This document shows, one piece after another, positions 51,170 through 61,045 of a DNA stretch of 64,000 nt. Source of the stretch: Streptantibioticus silvisoli. Its GTDB lineage: Bacteria; Actinomycetota; Actinomycetes; Streptomycetales; Streptomycetaceae. Under the pieces are notes generated by a model, which ran no database searches, was not told the DNA's origin, and worked only from the letters and a program-made list of their open reading frames with translations. The translations under genes were made by a program, and so were the position numbers. Position 1 is the stretch's first letter; each line of letters begins with the position of its first letter. The stretch is taken from NCBI RefSeq assembly GCF_027947535.2, contig NZ_JAAGKO020000013.1:62001-126000 (forward strand), written 5' to 3'.

Positions 51170-52194
51170 ATGACAGGTCCGCCCCTCCCCCCGGCGACGT
51201 CCGCGACGTCCGCGACGTCCGCCACTCCCGCCGTGCCGTCGCCGTCCGCCACCCCGCAGCCCGACGCGGCCGCCGACCCGCTGCTCACCGCCCGGCGGGT
51301 GCCGGCACGCCACCCCGGCCAGTGGGTGTCGGCGGCCGTCCTGCTGGTGCTCGCCGCCATGCTGGTCCACACCCTGCTGACCAACAGCCGTTTCCAGTGG
51401 GGCGTGGTGGGCCGTTACTTCCTCAGCGCCTCGGTCCTGCACGGCCTGGAACTCACCCTGTGGCTCACCGCCGCCGTCATGGTCTGCGGCTACGTCCTCG
51501 GCGTCGGCATCGCCGCCATGCGGCTGTCCGCCAACCCCGTCCTGCGCGGCCTCAGCTTCGGCTACGTGTGGCTGATCCGCTCGGTCCCCCCGCTGGTCCA
51601 GCTGCTGTTCTGGTACGAACTCGCCTCGCTCTACCCGGAGTTGTCGCTCGGCGTGCCCTTCGGGCGGGAGTTCGTGACGGTACGCACCGCGCACCTGTTC
51701 TCCGGGGTGCTCGCCGCGTTCGTCGGCCTGACCCTCGACGTGGCCGCGTTCTCCGCCGAGATCATCCGCGGCGGCATCCTGTCGGTCGACCCCGGGCAGT
51801 CCGAGGCGGCCCAGGCCCTCGGACTCGGGCGGGTCCGCGTCTTCCGGCGGATCGTGCTGCCGCAGGCGATGCCGGCGATCATCCCCGCCAGCGGCAACAT
51901 GCTCATCGGCATGCTGAAGGCGACCTCCATCGTCAGCGTCATCGCCGTCCAGGACCTGCTGTACTCGGTGCAGCTGATCTACAACCAGAACTACCTGATC
52001 ATGCCGCTGCTGCTGGTGGCCACCATCTGGTACGTCGTCCTGACCACCCTGCTGTCGATCGGCCAGTACTACACCGAGCGGTACTACGCGCGCGGCAACG
52101 ACGGCGGCCGGGCCGGCCGGCGCGGCTTCTGGCGGACCGTTCGCGGCAACGCGCCGCTGTTCGGACAGGTCCGCACCGACCTGGCGGGTCTGTC

Positions 52195-52198
<4 letters not shown>
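51170..52198 (+). CDS. polar amino-acid ABC transporter permease
   Basis: A 342-residue permease of the His/Glu/Gln (PAAT) family. After a Ser/Thr/Pro-rich, cytoplasmic N-terminus (1-50) there are about five to six membrane helices. The ATPase-contacting EAA loop reads [20 protein letters not shown] and continues PQAMPAIIP. The PAAT signature [13 protein letters not shown] is also visible. It is the first structural gene after the plus-strand leader peptide; its stop overlaps the ATPase start (ATGA). Substrate is probably cystine or another sulfur compound, judging from context. Confidence 0.92.
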
Positions 52199-52968
<770 letters not shown>

Positions 52969-53152
52969 TCCGCCACGCCCACCGCACCCCGCAGCCACCG
53001 CACGCGCCGCCACCGCACCCGAATCCACTCCATCGCTCCCGGACCGGCCGCACCGCCCTCGACCCCCTACGGTCCCGGACCGGCCGCACCCCGAACCCGT
53101 CCCGTCGGGCACGTGCCCGTCCCCGTCCCCGCGATCCGCTGAGAGGCACCCC

Positions 53153-54133
53153 GTGACCAGCACGAATCCGCCCGCCCGCCGCCGTTCCCGCCTGCCGGCG
53201 GCCGTGCTCACCTCCGGTGCCCTCGTGCTGCTCGCGGCGTGCGGGGCGTCCGGCGGCTCCGGCGGCAGCCCGGCCACCGGTGCCGCGGCGGGCAAGGCGC
53301 CGGCCACCGCCATCCCGACGCGGGACGTCGTCTCCGCCGTCCGCGCCGACCCCGCGCTGCGGGCCGAACTGCCCGCGTCCGTCCGCGCGGCCGGCGCCCT
53401 GACCCTCGGCACCACGCTCAGCCCCGGCACCTCCACCCTCCCGCACTCCGGCGAGACCCCGGACGGCCGGACCGTCGGCCTCGACGTCGACCTGCGCAAC
53501 GCCGTCGCCAAGGTGCTCGGCATCACCTGGAAGGTGCAGAACGGCACCTTTCCCACCGTCATTCCCGGTGTGCAGAACGGCCGTTACGACGTCGGGCAGG
53601 ACAACTTCGGCGTCACCGCGGACCGTGAGAAGGTCGTCGACTTCGCCACGTACCTCAACGACGGGCAGGCCTTCCTCGGCGCGAGCGGCCTCAAGCTGAA
53701 GGCCGTCCGCGACCTCACCGACCTGTGCGGCCTGACGGTGGCCACCTCGCCCGGCTCGACGTTCCAGCAGATCCTCACCCGGGGCGCCGCCCGGTGCGCC
53801 AGGGCCGGCAAACGCCCGTACACCGTGCAGTACTTCACCGACAGCGCGCCGATCTTCCTCGGCCTGGCCAACGGCAAGGTCGACGTCTACTTCGGCCCCA
53901 CGCTCAGCCTGAAGTACGACTCCACGCACGTGCCGAACACCACCTTCCTCGGCCAGATCAGCTCGACGCCGGTCGGCTTCGTGACCAGGAAGGGCTCGCC
54001 GCTGAGCAAGCCGCTGAGCGACGCGGTCAACAAGCTCATCGCCGACGGGGACTACCGGAAGATCTTCGACAAGTGGGGCGTCGGCGACATCGGGATCACC
54101 ACCTCCCGGGTCAACCCGGCCGCCACCCTCTGA
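53153..54133 (+). CDS. polar amino-acid-binding lipoprotein
   Basis: A 326-residue family-3 solute-binding protein. Its signal peptide ends in lipobox LLAAC (Cys30). The binding domain shows GRTVGLDVDLRNAVAKVLGI, VIPGVQNGRYDVGQDNFGVT, REKVVDFATYLNDGQAFLGA and the hinge LCGLTVATSPGSTFQQI. The GTG start follows GAGAGG. Between it and the ATPase gene, an 18-base repeat TCCCGGACCGGCCGCACC occurs twice (near 53037 and 53073). It is the substrate receptor of the transporter. Confidence 0.92.
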   Translation: MTSTNPPARRRSRLPAAVLTSGALVLLAACGASGGSGGSPATGAAAGKAPATAIPTRDVVSAVRADPALRAELPASVRAAGALTLGTTLSPGTSTLPHSGETPDGRTVGLDVDLRNAVAKVLGITWKVQNGTFPTVIPGVQNGRYDVGQDNFGVTADREKVVDFATYLNDGQAFLGASGLKLKAVRDLTDLCGLTVATSPGSTFQQILTRGAARCARAGKRPYTVQYFTDSAPIFLGLANGKVDVYFGPTLSLKYDSTHVPNTTFLGQISSTPVGFVTRKGSPLSKPLSDAVNKLIADGDYRKIFDKWGVGDIGITTSRVNPAATL

Positions 54134-54187
54134 CCGCCCCACCCTCTGACCGCGCCGGCCGCCCGGCAGCGAAAGGACGTTTTCCAG

Positions 54188-55012
54188 ATGACCGTCCAGG
54201 ACACCGACCCCGCGGAGTTCACCCGGCAGTGGGAGGAATGGCACGCGCGACGTGAGGCCGCCCTCACCGACCCGCACGGCTTCCTCGCCGTCACCAGCCT
54301 GCGCTGGCTCGACGCGGAGCCCACCCGTTTCCCCGACGCGCCCGGCGCCTGGTCCACCGGAGATGACGGCGTCGTGGTCGAACTCGCCGACGGCGAACGG
54401 CTGACCGTCGACGGCACCGAGGTCAGCGGCCGCCACGCCTTCGGCGTCCTGCCCGAGCGGTCCGGCGTCAACGCGGTGGCCGGCCGGGCGGTCGTCGAGG
54501 TCGCCCGGCGCGGCGGCCATGACATCCTCCGCCCCCGGCACCCCGACAACGCCCTGCGCCTGGAGCACCCGGCCACCCCCGCCTACGCCCCCGACCCGCG
54601 CTGGGCGGTGACCGGCCGCTACGTCCCGTTCGACACGCCCCGCGCGGTCACGGTGGGCGCCGCCGTCGAAGGACTCCAGCACGTCTACGACGCGCCGGGC
54701 CAGGTCGAGTTCGAGCTGGAGGGTGCCACGTACCGGCTATCCGCCTTCAATGGCGCCGCACCCGGCAGCCTCCACGTGCTGTTCACCGACGCCACCTCCG
54801 GCGTCACGACCTACGCGGCCAACCGTTCGGTGTCCATCGCCGCCCCCGACGACTCCGGCCGGGTCCTGATCGACTTCAACCGCGCCACCAACCTGCCCTG
54901 CGCCTACACCGACCTGGCCACCTGCCCCCTGCCCCCCGACGGCAACCGCCTCCCCGTCGCCGTCGAGGCCGGCGAACGCATCCCGCACGAACGGCTCACG
55001 ACCACCGGCTGA
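54188..55012 (+). CDS. DUF1684 protein
   Basis: A 274-residue protein with the DUF1684 fold. It has WEEWHARREAALTDPHGFLA and SLRWLDAEPTRFPDAPGAWS at the start, and DFNRATNLPCAYTDLATCPL plus PPDGNRLPVAVEAGER at the end. The conserved N-P-P/C-A-Y region is the most invariant part of the family. The biochemical role is unknown. It ends the transporter operon and often accompanies nutrient-uptake genes in Streptomyces. The ATG is preceded by GAAAGGA. Confidence 0.9.
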   Translation: MTVQDTDPAEFTRQWEEWHARREAALTDPHGFLAVTSLRWLDAEPTRFPDAPGAWSTGDDGVVVELADGERLTVDGTEVSGRHAFGVLPERSGVNAVAGRAVVEVARRGGHDILRPRHPDNALRLEHPATPAYAPDPRWAVTGRYVPFDTPRAVTVGAAVEGLQHVYDAPGQVEFELEGATYRLSAFNGAAPGSLHVLFTDATSGVTTYAANRSVSIAAPDDSGRVLIDFNRATNLPCAYTDLATCPLPPDGNRLPVAVEAGERIPHERLTTTG

Positions 55013-55036
55013 AACGCCAACACCTCTGATCCGGTT

Positions 55037-55068
55037 GCCCGTTGCCTCGCTGCGGCGGGGCAACGGGC
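55037..55068 (+). terminator. terminator-like hairpin after the DUF1684 gene
   Basis: GCCCGTTGCC (55037-55046) and GGCAACGGGC (55059-55068) form a perfect 10-base stem with a 12-base loop. There is no U-tract, as is common for Streptomyces terminators. It lies 24 bases past the stop of the operon. Confidence 0.6.
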
Positions 55069-55177
55069 GGGGGAACGCGCCCGACCCGTTAGGCTGACCG
55101 TACGGTGGCCCGCTGGGCGGCCGTGCGGCGGTGGGGCCCGCCGTCCCCGAACCGCGGCAGCAACGCCGCCAACGGTC

Positions 55178-55228
55178 CCTACCTGACCTTTCCGCGCGCC
55201 TGCGCGCGGTTCCGGACGATCAGGTAGG
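55178..55228 (+). promoter_or_regulatory. structured leader that can cover the crcB ribosome-binding site
   Basis: CCTACCTGA (55178-55186) pairs perfectly with TCAGGTAGG (55220-55228), enclosing a second perfect hairpin CCGCGCGC/GCGCGCGG (55192-55199 with 55202-55209). The outer right arm overlaps the TAGGAG Shine-Dalgarno of the crcB gene at 55239, so folding would hinder translation. The published fluoride (crcB) riboswitch consensus was not recognised here, so this may be a different control element. Confidence 0.5.
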
Positions 55229-55238
55229 AGCCTGACGT

Positions 55239-55817
55239 ATGGCCTGCGAAGACCCGAAGAACCCGCCCGCCGGGGACAGTCCGCCGACCGGGTGGAAGGC
55301 GGAGCCGGCCGACCCGGACACCGCGGTGGCACCCCTGCCGCACAAGCCCGGCCGCACTCCGCGCCGCGAACAGGCCGACATCCTGCTCGTCATCGCCGCC
55401 GGCGGCGTCCTCGGCGCGTTCGCCCGCTACGGCGCCACGTTGATCTGGCCGACCCCGGCGACCGGCTTCCCGTGGACCACGTTCCTGATCAACGTCACCG
55501 GCTGCGCCGCGATGGGCGTGCTGATGGTGCTGATCACCGAACGCCTCACCGTCCACCCGCTGGTCAGGCCCTTCCTCGGCACCGGCGTCCTGGGCGGTTA
55601 CACCACCTTCTCCTCCTACATCCTCGACGCCCACCGCCTGCTGGAGAACGGCCACGGCGGCACCGCGCTGCTCTACCTGGCCGCCACGCTCACCGCCGCG
55701 CTGGCCGCGATATGGACCACCGTCGGCCTCACCCGCCTCGTGGTCCGCCCGCGGTCCGCGGGCACCGCCGGCGAACCGGCGACCGGAAGCCCCACCGGAC
55801 AGGAGGGCCGGGCATGA
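55239..55817 (+). CDS. crcB: CrcB/FluC fluoride channel subunit 1
   Basis: A 192-residue fluoride exporter subunit with four helices. Family motifs are [37 protein letters not shown] and [19 protein letters not shown] hydrophilic N-terminal extension of about 45 residues precedes the channel domain and is unusual for the family (~125 residues). The ATG follows TAGGAG, which sits in a leader hairpin. The next crcB overlaps its stop (ATGA); the two probably form a heterodimeric channel that protects against fluoride. Confidence 0.94.
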   Translation: MACEDPKNPPAGDSPPTGWKAEPADPDTAVAPLPHKPGRTPRREQADILLVIAAGGVLGAFARYGATLIWPTPATGFPWTTFLINVTGCAAMGVLMVLITERLTVHPLVRPFLGTGVLGGYTTFSSYILDAHRLLENGHGGTALLYLAATLTAALAAIWTTVGLTRLVVRPRSAGTAGEPATGSPTGQEGRA

Positions 55818-56188
55818 CCTGGGTCATGGTTCTGATCGGTGCCGTCGTCGGCGCGCCGCTGCGCTATCTGACCGACCGCGCCGTGCAGTCCCGCCACGAC
55901 ACCGTCTTCCCCTGGGGCACGTTCGGGGTCAACCTGGCCGCCTGCGCCGGGCTCGGGCTGCTCACCGGCGCGGCCACGGCCACCACCGTGCCGCAGGCCG
56001 TCCAGCACCTCATCGGTCCCGGGCTGTGCGCCACCTTGAGCACCTACTCCACGTTCTCCTTCGAGACCCTCCGGCTGGCCGAGACCGGCGCCAAGTACTT
56101 CGCCGCCGCCAACGCCGTCGTCAGCGTCGTCGCCGGCCTCGGCACGGCCTACGTGGGCGTCGCCCTGGCCCAGTCGCTGTTCGGCTGA
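55814..56188 (+). CDS. crcB: CrcB/FluC fluoride channel subunit 2
   Basis: A 124-residue standard-length CrcB protein: [39 protein letters not shown] and [19 protein letters not shown]. Paired, overlapping crcB genes are common in Gram-positive bacteria, where the antiparallel subunits come from separate genes. It follows subunit 1 by a four-base overlap. Confidence 0.94.
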   Translation: MTWVMVLIGAVVGAPLRYLTDRAVQSRHDTVFPWGTFGVNLAACAGLGLLTGAATATTVPQAVQHLIGPGLCATLSTYSTFSFETLRLAETGAKYFAAANAVVSVVAGLGTAYVGVALAQSLFG

Positions 56189-56450
56189 TAGGCGCCGGGC
56201 CGGCCGGCGGGCAGCGGGGGCCGGGGAGCGGGTGTCGGCGAGCGGGGACGGCTGGCTGGCACCGGTTCGGGTGACGGAGCGCGGGCCGGTTGACGGGAGC
56301 GGGCGGGGTCGCGGCCCGCAACCCGCGGGGTACCGGGCGTGGGCCGCCGCGTTCGTCCTGCTGGCCCTCGCCACCTGAACGCCCGTCGCGCCAGCACTTC
56401 TCACGTCAACGCCCGTCGTGCCAGAGCCCGTCGCGTCAAACCCCGTCGCG
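56189..56450. repeat. convergent intergenic region with CCCGTCGCGTCAA repeats
   Basis: Between crcB and the TetR gene (tail to tail). Near 56380-56455 there are four related copies around CCCGTCGCGTCAA. No gene is seen. Confidence 0.4.
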
Positions 56451-57014
56451 TCAATCCGCGAGCAGCAGGCGGACGGCGTCCACGACGACCTGGCGGCGGC
56501 GGGCGGTGGTGACGTCGTCGACGTGCGCGGTCAGTTCCGGGCCGGCGGCGGCCCACAGGCAGGCGGTGTTGAGAACCAGCGCCAGCAGTTCGGCGGCGGT
56601 GAACCGGGTCGGCAGCACGCCGTCCGCCTGGGCGCGGGCGATGGCGTCGATCTTGTGCCGCATGCTGCGCGTCACGGTGGCCGGCGGCTCGCCGGACGGG
56701 TGCTCCAGGCGGTACCAGGTCGCCAGCCGCACCGTGGTCGGGTCGGCCGCGTAACCGTCGAAGAGCCGGCCCGCGTACTCCGGCAGGTCGTGCGCGTCGA
56801 TCGGCGCGTTGGCGACGGTCTCGACCACGAGTTCGTCGAAGACCGCCTCGAACAGGCCGTCCTTGCTGCCGTAGTAGTGGTAGATCTGCGCCTTGTTGCT
56901 GCGGGCTGCTGCCGCGATCCGGTCCACCCGCGCCCCGGCGATCCCGTACGTGGCGAACTCCGCCGCGGCCGCGTCCAGCAGCCGCCGTCGCGTCGCGCTT
57001 GCGTCTCCGGCCAT
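56451..57014 (-). CDS. TetR-family regulator of the adjacent SDR gene
   Basis: A 187-residue TetR protein. The helix-turn-helix (about 8-52) reads TRRRLLDAAAAEFATYGIAG, DRIAAAARSNKAQIYHYYGS and KDGLFEAVFD. The C-terminal domain is of the TetR_C33/TetR_C_3-like kind with variable sequence. It is divergent from a short-chain dehydrogenase gene and separated from it by a promoter flanked by two matching operators, so autoregulation and repression of the SDR are very likely. Confidence 0.93.
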   Translation of the reverse strand: MAGDASATRRRLLDAAAAEFATYGIAGARVDRIAAAARSNKAQIYHYYGSKDGLFEAVFDELVVETVANAPIDAHDLPEYAGRLFDGYAADPTTVRLATWYRLEHPSGEPPATVTRSMRHKIDAIARAQADGVLPTRFTAAELLALVLNTACLWAAAGPELTAHVDDVTTARRRQVVVDAVRLLLAD

Positions 57015-57038
57015 GCCGACATCGTACCGAACGGCCGA

Positions 57039-57094
57039 CTAACCAGATAGTTGACAGCGCTGACGGCTGCTCCTACTGTCAACTAAACGGTTAG
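57039..57094. promoter_or_regulatory. SDR promoter framed by two inverted operators
   Basis: The plus-strand promoter is TTGACA (57051-57056), a 17-base spacer, then TACTGT (57074-57079). Inverted arms CTAACC-AGA-TAGTTGACAG (57039-57057) and CTGTCAACTA-AAC-GGTTAG (57076-57094) overlap both hexamers. Each arm also contains its own small dyad of the type AAC-N6-GTT. A TetR dimer on each arm would block RNA polymerase directly. Confidence 0.8.
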
Positions 57095-57163
57095 AAAGCG
57101 CGGGCGCCCATCGTCACCCGAATCAGCCGTACCTCACCCGAATCAGCCAGAAAGTGGGATCGT

Positions 57164-57991
57164 ATGAGCCACATCCTGCTCGTCACCGGCAGCTCGCGCG
57201 GCCTCGGCCGTGCCGTCACCGAGGCCGCGCTGGCGGCCGGGCACCGCGTGGTGGCCACCGCCCGCAGGACCGACGCCCTCGCGGACCTCGCCGCCCGCCA
57301 CCCCGACACCCTGCGCACCGCCGTCCTCGACGTGACCGATCCCGAGGCCGCCCGCGCCGCCGTCCGGCTCGCCGTCGACGCCTTCGGCGGACTCGACACC
57401 GTCGTCAACAACGCCGGCTACGCCAACACCGCCTCCGTCGAGGACGTCACCCTGGACGACTTCCGCGCCCAGGTGGACACCAACCTGTTCGGCGTCGTCA
57501 ACGTGACCAAGGCCGCTCTGCCCGTCCTGCGGGAGAGCGGAAAGGGCCACATCATCCAGATCTCCTCCGTCGGCGGCCGCGTCGCCACCCCGGGCCTTTC
57601 GGCGTACCAGGCGGCGAAGTGGGCCGTCGGCGGATTCTCCGACGTCCTCGCCACGGAGGTCGCGCCGCTCGGCATCCACGTCACCACGATCGAACCCGGC
57701 GGCATGCCCACCGACTGGGCCGGCTCCTCGATGGACATCCCGCCGGTCAGCGCCCCCTACGAGCAGACGGTGGGCCGCGTCGCCGGGATGCTCCGGGGCG
57801 GCGTCGCCACCCCCGGCAGCAGCGACCCGGCCAAGGTCGCCCAGGTCCTGCTGTCCCTGCTCGACCTGCCCGAGCCCCCGCGCCGCCTGCTCCTCGGCCG
57901 CGACGCCGTGGCCCACGCCGCCGCAGCGGAAACCGCCCGCGCCGAATCCGACGCCCGCTGGCGCGAGCTGAGCGAGTCGACGAGTGCGTGA
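57164..57991 (+). CDS. short-chain dehydrogenase/reductase
   Basis: A 275-residue classical SDR. It has the nucleotide motif TGSSRGLGRAVTEAAL (TGxxxGxG), NNAGY, the catalytic Ser in IQISSVGGRVATPG, Tyr-x3-Lys in YQAAKWAVGG, and PGGMPTDW. It most resembles NADP-linked oxidoreductases of unknown substrate. Expression is controlled by the divergent TetR gene through the operator-promoter at 57039-57094, giving a ~78-base leader. Confidence 0.94.
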   Translation: MSHILLVTGSSRGLGRAVTEAALAAGHRVVATARRTDALADLAARHPDTLRTAVLDVTDPEAARAAVRLAVDAFGGLDTVVNNAGYANTASVEDVTLDDFRAQVDTNLFGVVNVTKAALPVLRESGKGHIIQISSVGGRVATPGLSAYQAAKWAVGGFSDVLATEVAPLGIHVTTIEPGGMPTDWAGSSMDIPPVSAPYEQTVGRVAGMLRGGVATPGSSDPAKVAQVLLSLLDLPEPPRRLLLGRDAVAHAAAAETARAESDARWRELSESTSA

Positions 57992-58276
57992 GTGGTGGAT
58001 GGCGGGGCGGGCGGCGGCTGAGCGAGTGACGGGTCAGTGACGGCTGGCGGGGGCGGGGAACGGTGTTCCCGGGGGTGATCCGGGGGGCGGTTCGCGGTGA
58101 ACGGGCGCCTCGGGGGACGGTCAGCCCGTCGGGTGAGGGATGCCTTCGGCGGCGGGGCTGCGCCTCCGCGCCTCACCGAACGGCCGCCATGTCCGCGCGT
58201 TGTACCCGGCCGTCGGCGGACCGGACGCCCGGATCGCGACCCGCTCGTCGGCGGGCGCCGCCCGGACGACCCGGCC

Positions 58277-58438
58277 TCAGTCCTGGACGACGCGGTAGAT
58301 GCCGTAGATGACGCCGGGAACGTGGCCGCACAACTGGAGGAGGAAGGCCCACAGCACTCGCAGGCTCGGGCCTTCCTTGATCAGCACAGCCAGCCACGGC
58401 AGCACGAGGCAGAGCAGGATGAGCAGCGTCTTGACCAC
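58277..58438 (-). CDS. YqaE/Pmp3-family small membrane protein
   Basis: A 53-residue peptide with two hydrophobic helices in the YqaE/Pmp3 pattern: LLCLVLPWLAVLIKEG followed by LLQLCGHVPGVIYGIY. The GTG at 58438 starts directly before the first helix and has AAAGG upstream; the frame is open further upstream through unlikely sequence. Pmp3-like proteins influence membrane potential and salt tolerance in yeast and plants; the bacterial role is unknown. It lies downstream of a PP2C gene on the same strand, 256 bases away. Confidence 0.85.
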   Translation of the reverse strand: MVKTLLILLCLVLPWLAVLIKEGPSLRVLWAFLLQLCGHVPGVIYGIYRVVQD

Positions 58439-58694
58439 GGGATAGGGCCTTTCGGTTGAGAGGGTGTCACTGTCGTTCCCGTACCCCACCACGGCCGCCG
58501 CATGTGACGACGCGTGACGCGCCATCCGTGCGGGCGGACGACGATCCGCCGGAACGATCCCTTCCGGGGGCACACCCCCGTCCGCACGGATGTACCGAGA
58601 CGTTGGGGCCGCGCCCGACACCGTTCCCCTTCGCCGACCTCCGCCGTCCGCTCCCACCCGGAACCGGCGGCACGCGACATGGTTCAAGCTGTCC

Positions 58695-59447
58695 TTACGA
58701 TGTCCGATCACCGAAGTCGGCGACCACGCAGCTGACGTTGTCCGGTCCGCCGGCGGCGTTGGCCAGGTCGACCAGCGAGCGGACCGCCTCCCTCGGGTCT
58801 GCGGTGGTGGACAGCACGCGACTGATGCCCGCTTCCGGCACCGCCGCCCACAGGCCGTCGGAGCACAGCAGGTAACGGTCCCCGGACCGGACGTCCAACG
58901 CGCGGACGTCGACCGTGTCAGGGGTGTTGCGCACGTTACGGGTCAACGCCTTTGTCAGCAGGGCGCGTTGAGGATGGGCGAGCGCTTCCTCCGGAGTGAG
59001 GCGGCCGGCGTCCGTCAGCTCCCGCACCATCGAGTGGTCCTCGGTGAGCCGCGTCAGCAGTCCGTCCCGCAGCAGGTAGGCCCGCGTGTCGCCGACGTGT
59101 GCCAACGCCAGCCGCGAGCCCGTCCACAGCAACGCCGTCAGGGTGGTTCCGACGCCGTCCGGGTCCGCGCTGGAGCCGGCGACCTCGTCCACCGCCCGTC
59201 CGGCACGATCGACGGCACCGGAGAGCGCGCCGAGCGGGTCCGCGGTCGGCACGCCATCGTCCTCCAACGGCGTCAGCGCCCCGACCGCGGCGGCCGCCGC
59301 CCGGGCACCGTCGAGCCCGAACCCGTCGGCGACCACGAGCAGACGGCACCCGGCGAACGCGACGTCCTGGTTGCCGTCGCGCCGGAGTCCCGCGTCGGAC
59401 AGCGCGGCGCGGCGCATGCCCGGGGGAGGGGTGAGCGGACAGGTCAT
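58695..59447 (-). CDS. PP2C-type serine/threonine phosphatase
   Basis: A 250-residue cytosolic PP2C phosphatase. The metal-binding motifs run in order: SDAGLRRDGNQDVAF (usually NED), VVADGFG, TLTALLWTGSRLALAHVGDTR, LLCSDGLWAAVPE and GGPDNVSCVVADFGDR. The acidic ligands are kept, although the second motif lacks the usual GGH. The ATG at 59447 follows GGAAGGA; 40 upstream residues in frame look non-coding. It could reverse phosphorylation by Ser/Thr kinases such as the PknG-like enzyme 37 kb away, but no link is shown. Confidence 0.92.
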   Translation of the reverse strand: MTCPLTPPPGMRRAALSDAGLRRDGNQDVAFAGCRLLVVADGFGLDGARAAAAAVGALTPLEDDGVPTADPLGALSGAVDRAGRAVDEVAGSSADPDGVGTTLTALLWTGSRLALAHVGDTRAYLLRDGLLTRLTEDHSMVRELTDAGRLTPEEALAHPQRALLTKALTRNVRNTPDTVDVRALDVRSGDRYLLCSDGLWAAVPEAGISRVLSTTADPREAVRSLVDLANAAGGPDNVSCVVADFGDRTS

Positions 59448-59797
59448 GGCGGTGTCGTCCTTCCAGCAGCAGCGTCCGACGGAACGAAGCCGTAATCCCA
59501 GGTCAGGGCGGCGACGTCGACCGTCGCGCGGGCGGTCCGCCCGGTGCCACCGATGCTCCGGCTTCACCCGAGGTCAAGGTCAAGGTTCCCCGGGGCGGGT
59601 GACGGGCCGGGGTGACGCGCCGGGGTGAAATCGAGGGTTGGAGAGGCCGGCCGTGTGCCCACACCGGACCTGGGGCGGGGCTGGAATCCGTTGACGGGCC
59701 ACCTGTGGACAGGGAAGCCGGGGGCGAAAAAAGTGGTCCACGATCCGCGGCGGGCTCGTGCAGACTGCGGAGATGGCGGAGGCCGGAGTTGACGGGA
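59448..59797. promoter_or_regulatory. divergent region between the PP2C and DUF3626 genes
   Basis: No gene is seen in these 350 bases. Direct repeats GGTCAAGGTCAAGGTT (59571-59586) and two copies of CCGGGGTGA (59609 and 59621) occur in the middle, in the position of promoters for either gene. Confidence 0.35.
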
Positions 59798-60697
59798 ATG
59801 GCGGGGACGGATGACGACGGCGTCGGTCGCTCGGCGCGGGACAGGGCGATGCGTTACGTCGCGGCCGTATCGTCCGGGGAACCGCTCGACCCCCGGTGGC
59901 GGCTGACCATGAACTTCCATCCGGACCGGGCGGCCGGCGGTGTGCCCGTTCTGCGGCGGATGGCCCGGGACGGTGTCTCCTACTCGCAGTTCGTCACGGG
60001 TACCGGCAACGGCGGTCTGACCGCTCACCCGGGCGGCGATCGCCACCGGTGGGAGTCCCGCATCTTCGGCGGCGCCTATGACCATGCCTCCCCTCACGAG
60101 CGCTCTGTCTACGGCGCGTTGAACCACCGCGCCGCCACGGCCGGCGGAGCTCCCCGGTTCGGGTCGTCGTACTTTCGGCTCAACGCCTCGACTCTCACCC
60201 GGGCCACGTTCTGCTATCCGGACAGCTCGACCGGACCGACGGCGTTCGGCGTCGCGAACCGCTGCGCCCTGGTCGCGCTCGCCGACGCCGACGGGCTGGA
60301 CCCCCTGGACGGCCACGTCGAGGCGCAGATCCACGGCCCGGTGCTGCTGGACCGCGACGTGGACGCACTGGTCCTCGACCCGAGCTATCGCGGCACGCCC
60401 GTCGAGACCGCCGCCGGCGAACTGCCTTGTCCCGTCGAGTGGCACACCGGTTTCCACCTGACCGTGGACCGGTTGCGCCGCCAGGGGGACGTCCGCGATC
60501 GGCACATCGTCGACCTGGGCGCCGCCATCGCCCGCGACGGCCGCCTCGACCCGCGCGTGATCGGCGACGCCGTTCGCACCGCCCGCCACGATCCCCAGGA
60601 CCTCAAGAAGGTCTGGCACTGTCTGGCCCGCTTCGGCTCCCCGGATTCCGTTCCGGCCCGCCGGACGCGCGACGCGTCACCGTCCGTCCAGCGGTGA
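59798..60697 (+). CDS. DUF3626 protein
   Basis: A 299-residue protein with the DUF3626 signature: TMNFHPDRAAGGVPVLRRMA, GLTAHPGGDRHRWESRIFGG and AYDHASPHERSVYGALNHRA, later RFGSSYFRLNASTLTRATFC. The invariant His, Asp and Arg residues suggest an enzyme active site, but none has been defined. The ATG at 59798 follows GGAG at about nine bases and precedes the conserved region closely. The C-terminal ~20 residues are low-complexity. Confidence 0.88.
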   Translation: MAGTDDDGVGRSARDRAMRYVAAVSSGEPLDPRWRLTMNFHPDRAAGGVPVLRRMARDGVSYSQFVTGTGNGGLTAHPGGDRHRWESRIFGGAYDHASPHERSVYGALNHRAATAGGAPRFGSSYFRLNASTLTRATFCYPDSSTGPTAFGVANRCALVALADADGLDPLDGHVEAQIHGPVLLDRDVDALVLDPSYRGTPVETAAGELPCPVEWHTGFHLTVDRLRRQGDVRDRHIVDLGAAIARDGRLDPRVIGDAVRTARHDPQDLKKVWHCLARFGSPDSVPARRTRDASPSVQR

Positions 60698-61045
60698 TCC
60701 GCCGGCCGGTGGGACGGACTCCGTCGGCCGGTGCGACCGCGTAGGTCCGACCGGGCCGGGCCGGGGGCGACCGGGCCGCGTTGGGGGCGTCCGGGCGGGG
60801 TTGGGTCGGCCGGGCCGCCCCGACCAGGTAGCCAAGCGGCAGCGACGCCCGACCGCCGCACCCCGCCCGACCGCCGCGCCCCGCCCGACCGCCGCGCCCC
60901 GCCCGACCACCGCGCCCGGGCCGCCGCAGCCCGCTCCAACGCCGTCGCGTACCCGTAACCCGTATCCGTACCTCTGCGCCGGGACGATCCCCCACTTCTG
61001 GTGAGCTTCTTACCTCGTGCCGAGCCGTTTCCGCAGGGCGAGTCC
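60698..61045. repeat. gene-free region with an 18-base tandem repeat
   Basis: Four tandem copies of GCCCGACCGCCGCGCCCC (with up to two changes) occupy 60847-60918. The flanks are GC-rich and featureless. It separates the convergent DUF3626 and membrane protein genes. Confidence 0.6.

Noticed and set aside
55100-55238. A canonical fluoride riboswitch before crcB
   Set aside because: The expected aptamer segments could not be matched by eye, so only a generic structured leader is reported; a covariance-model search is needed to settle it.
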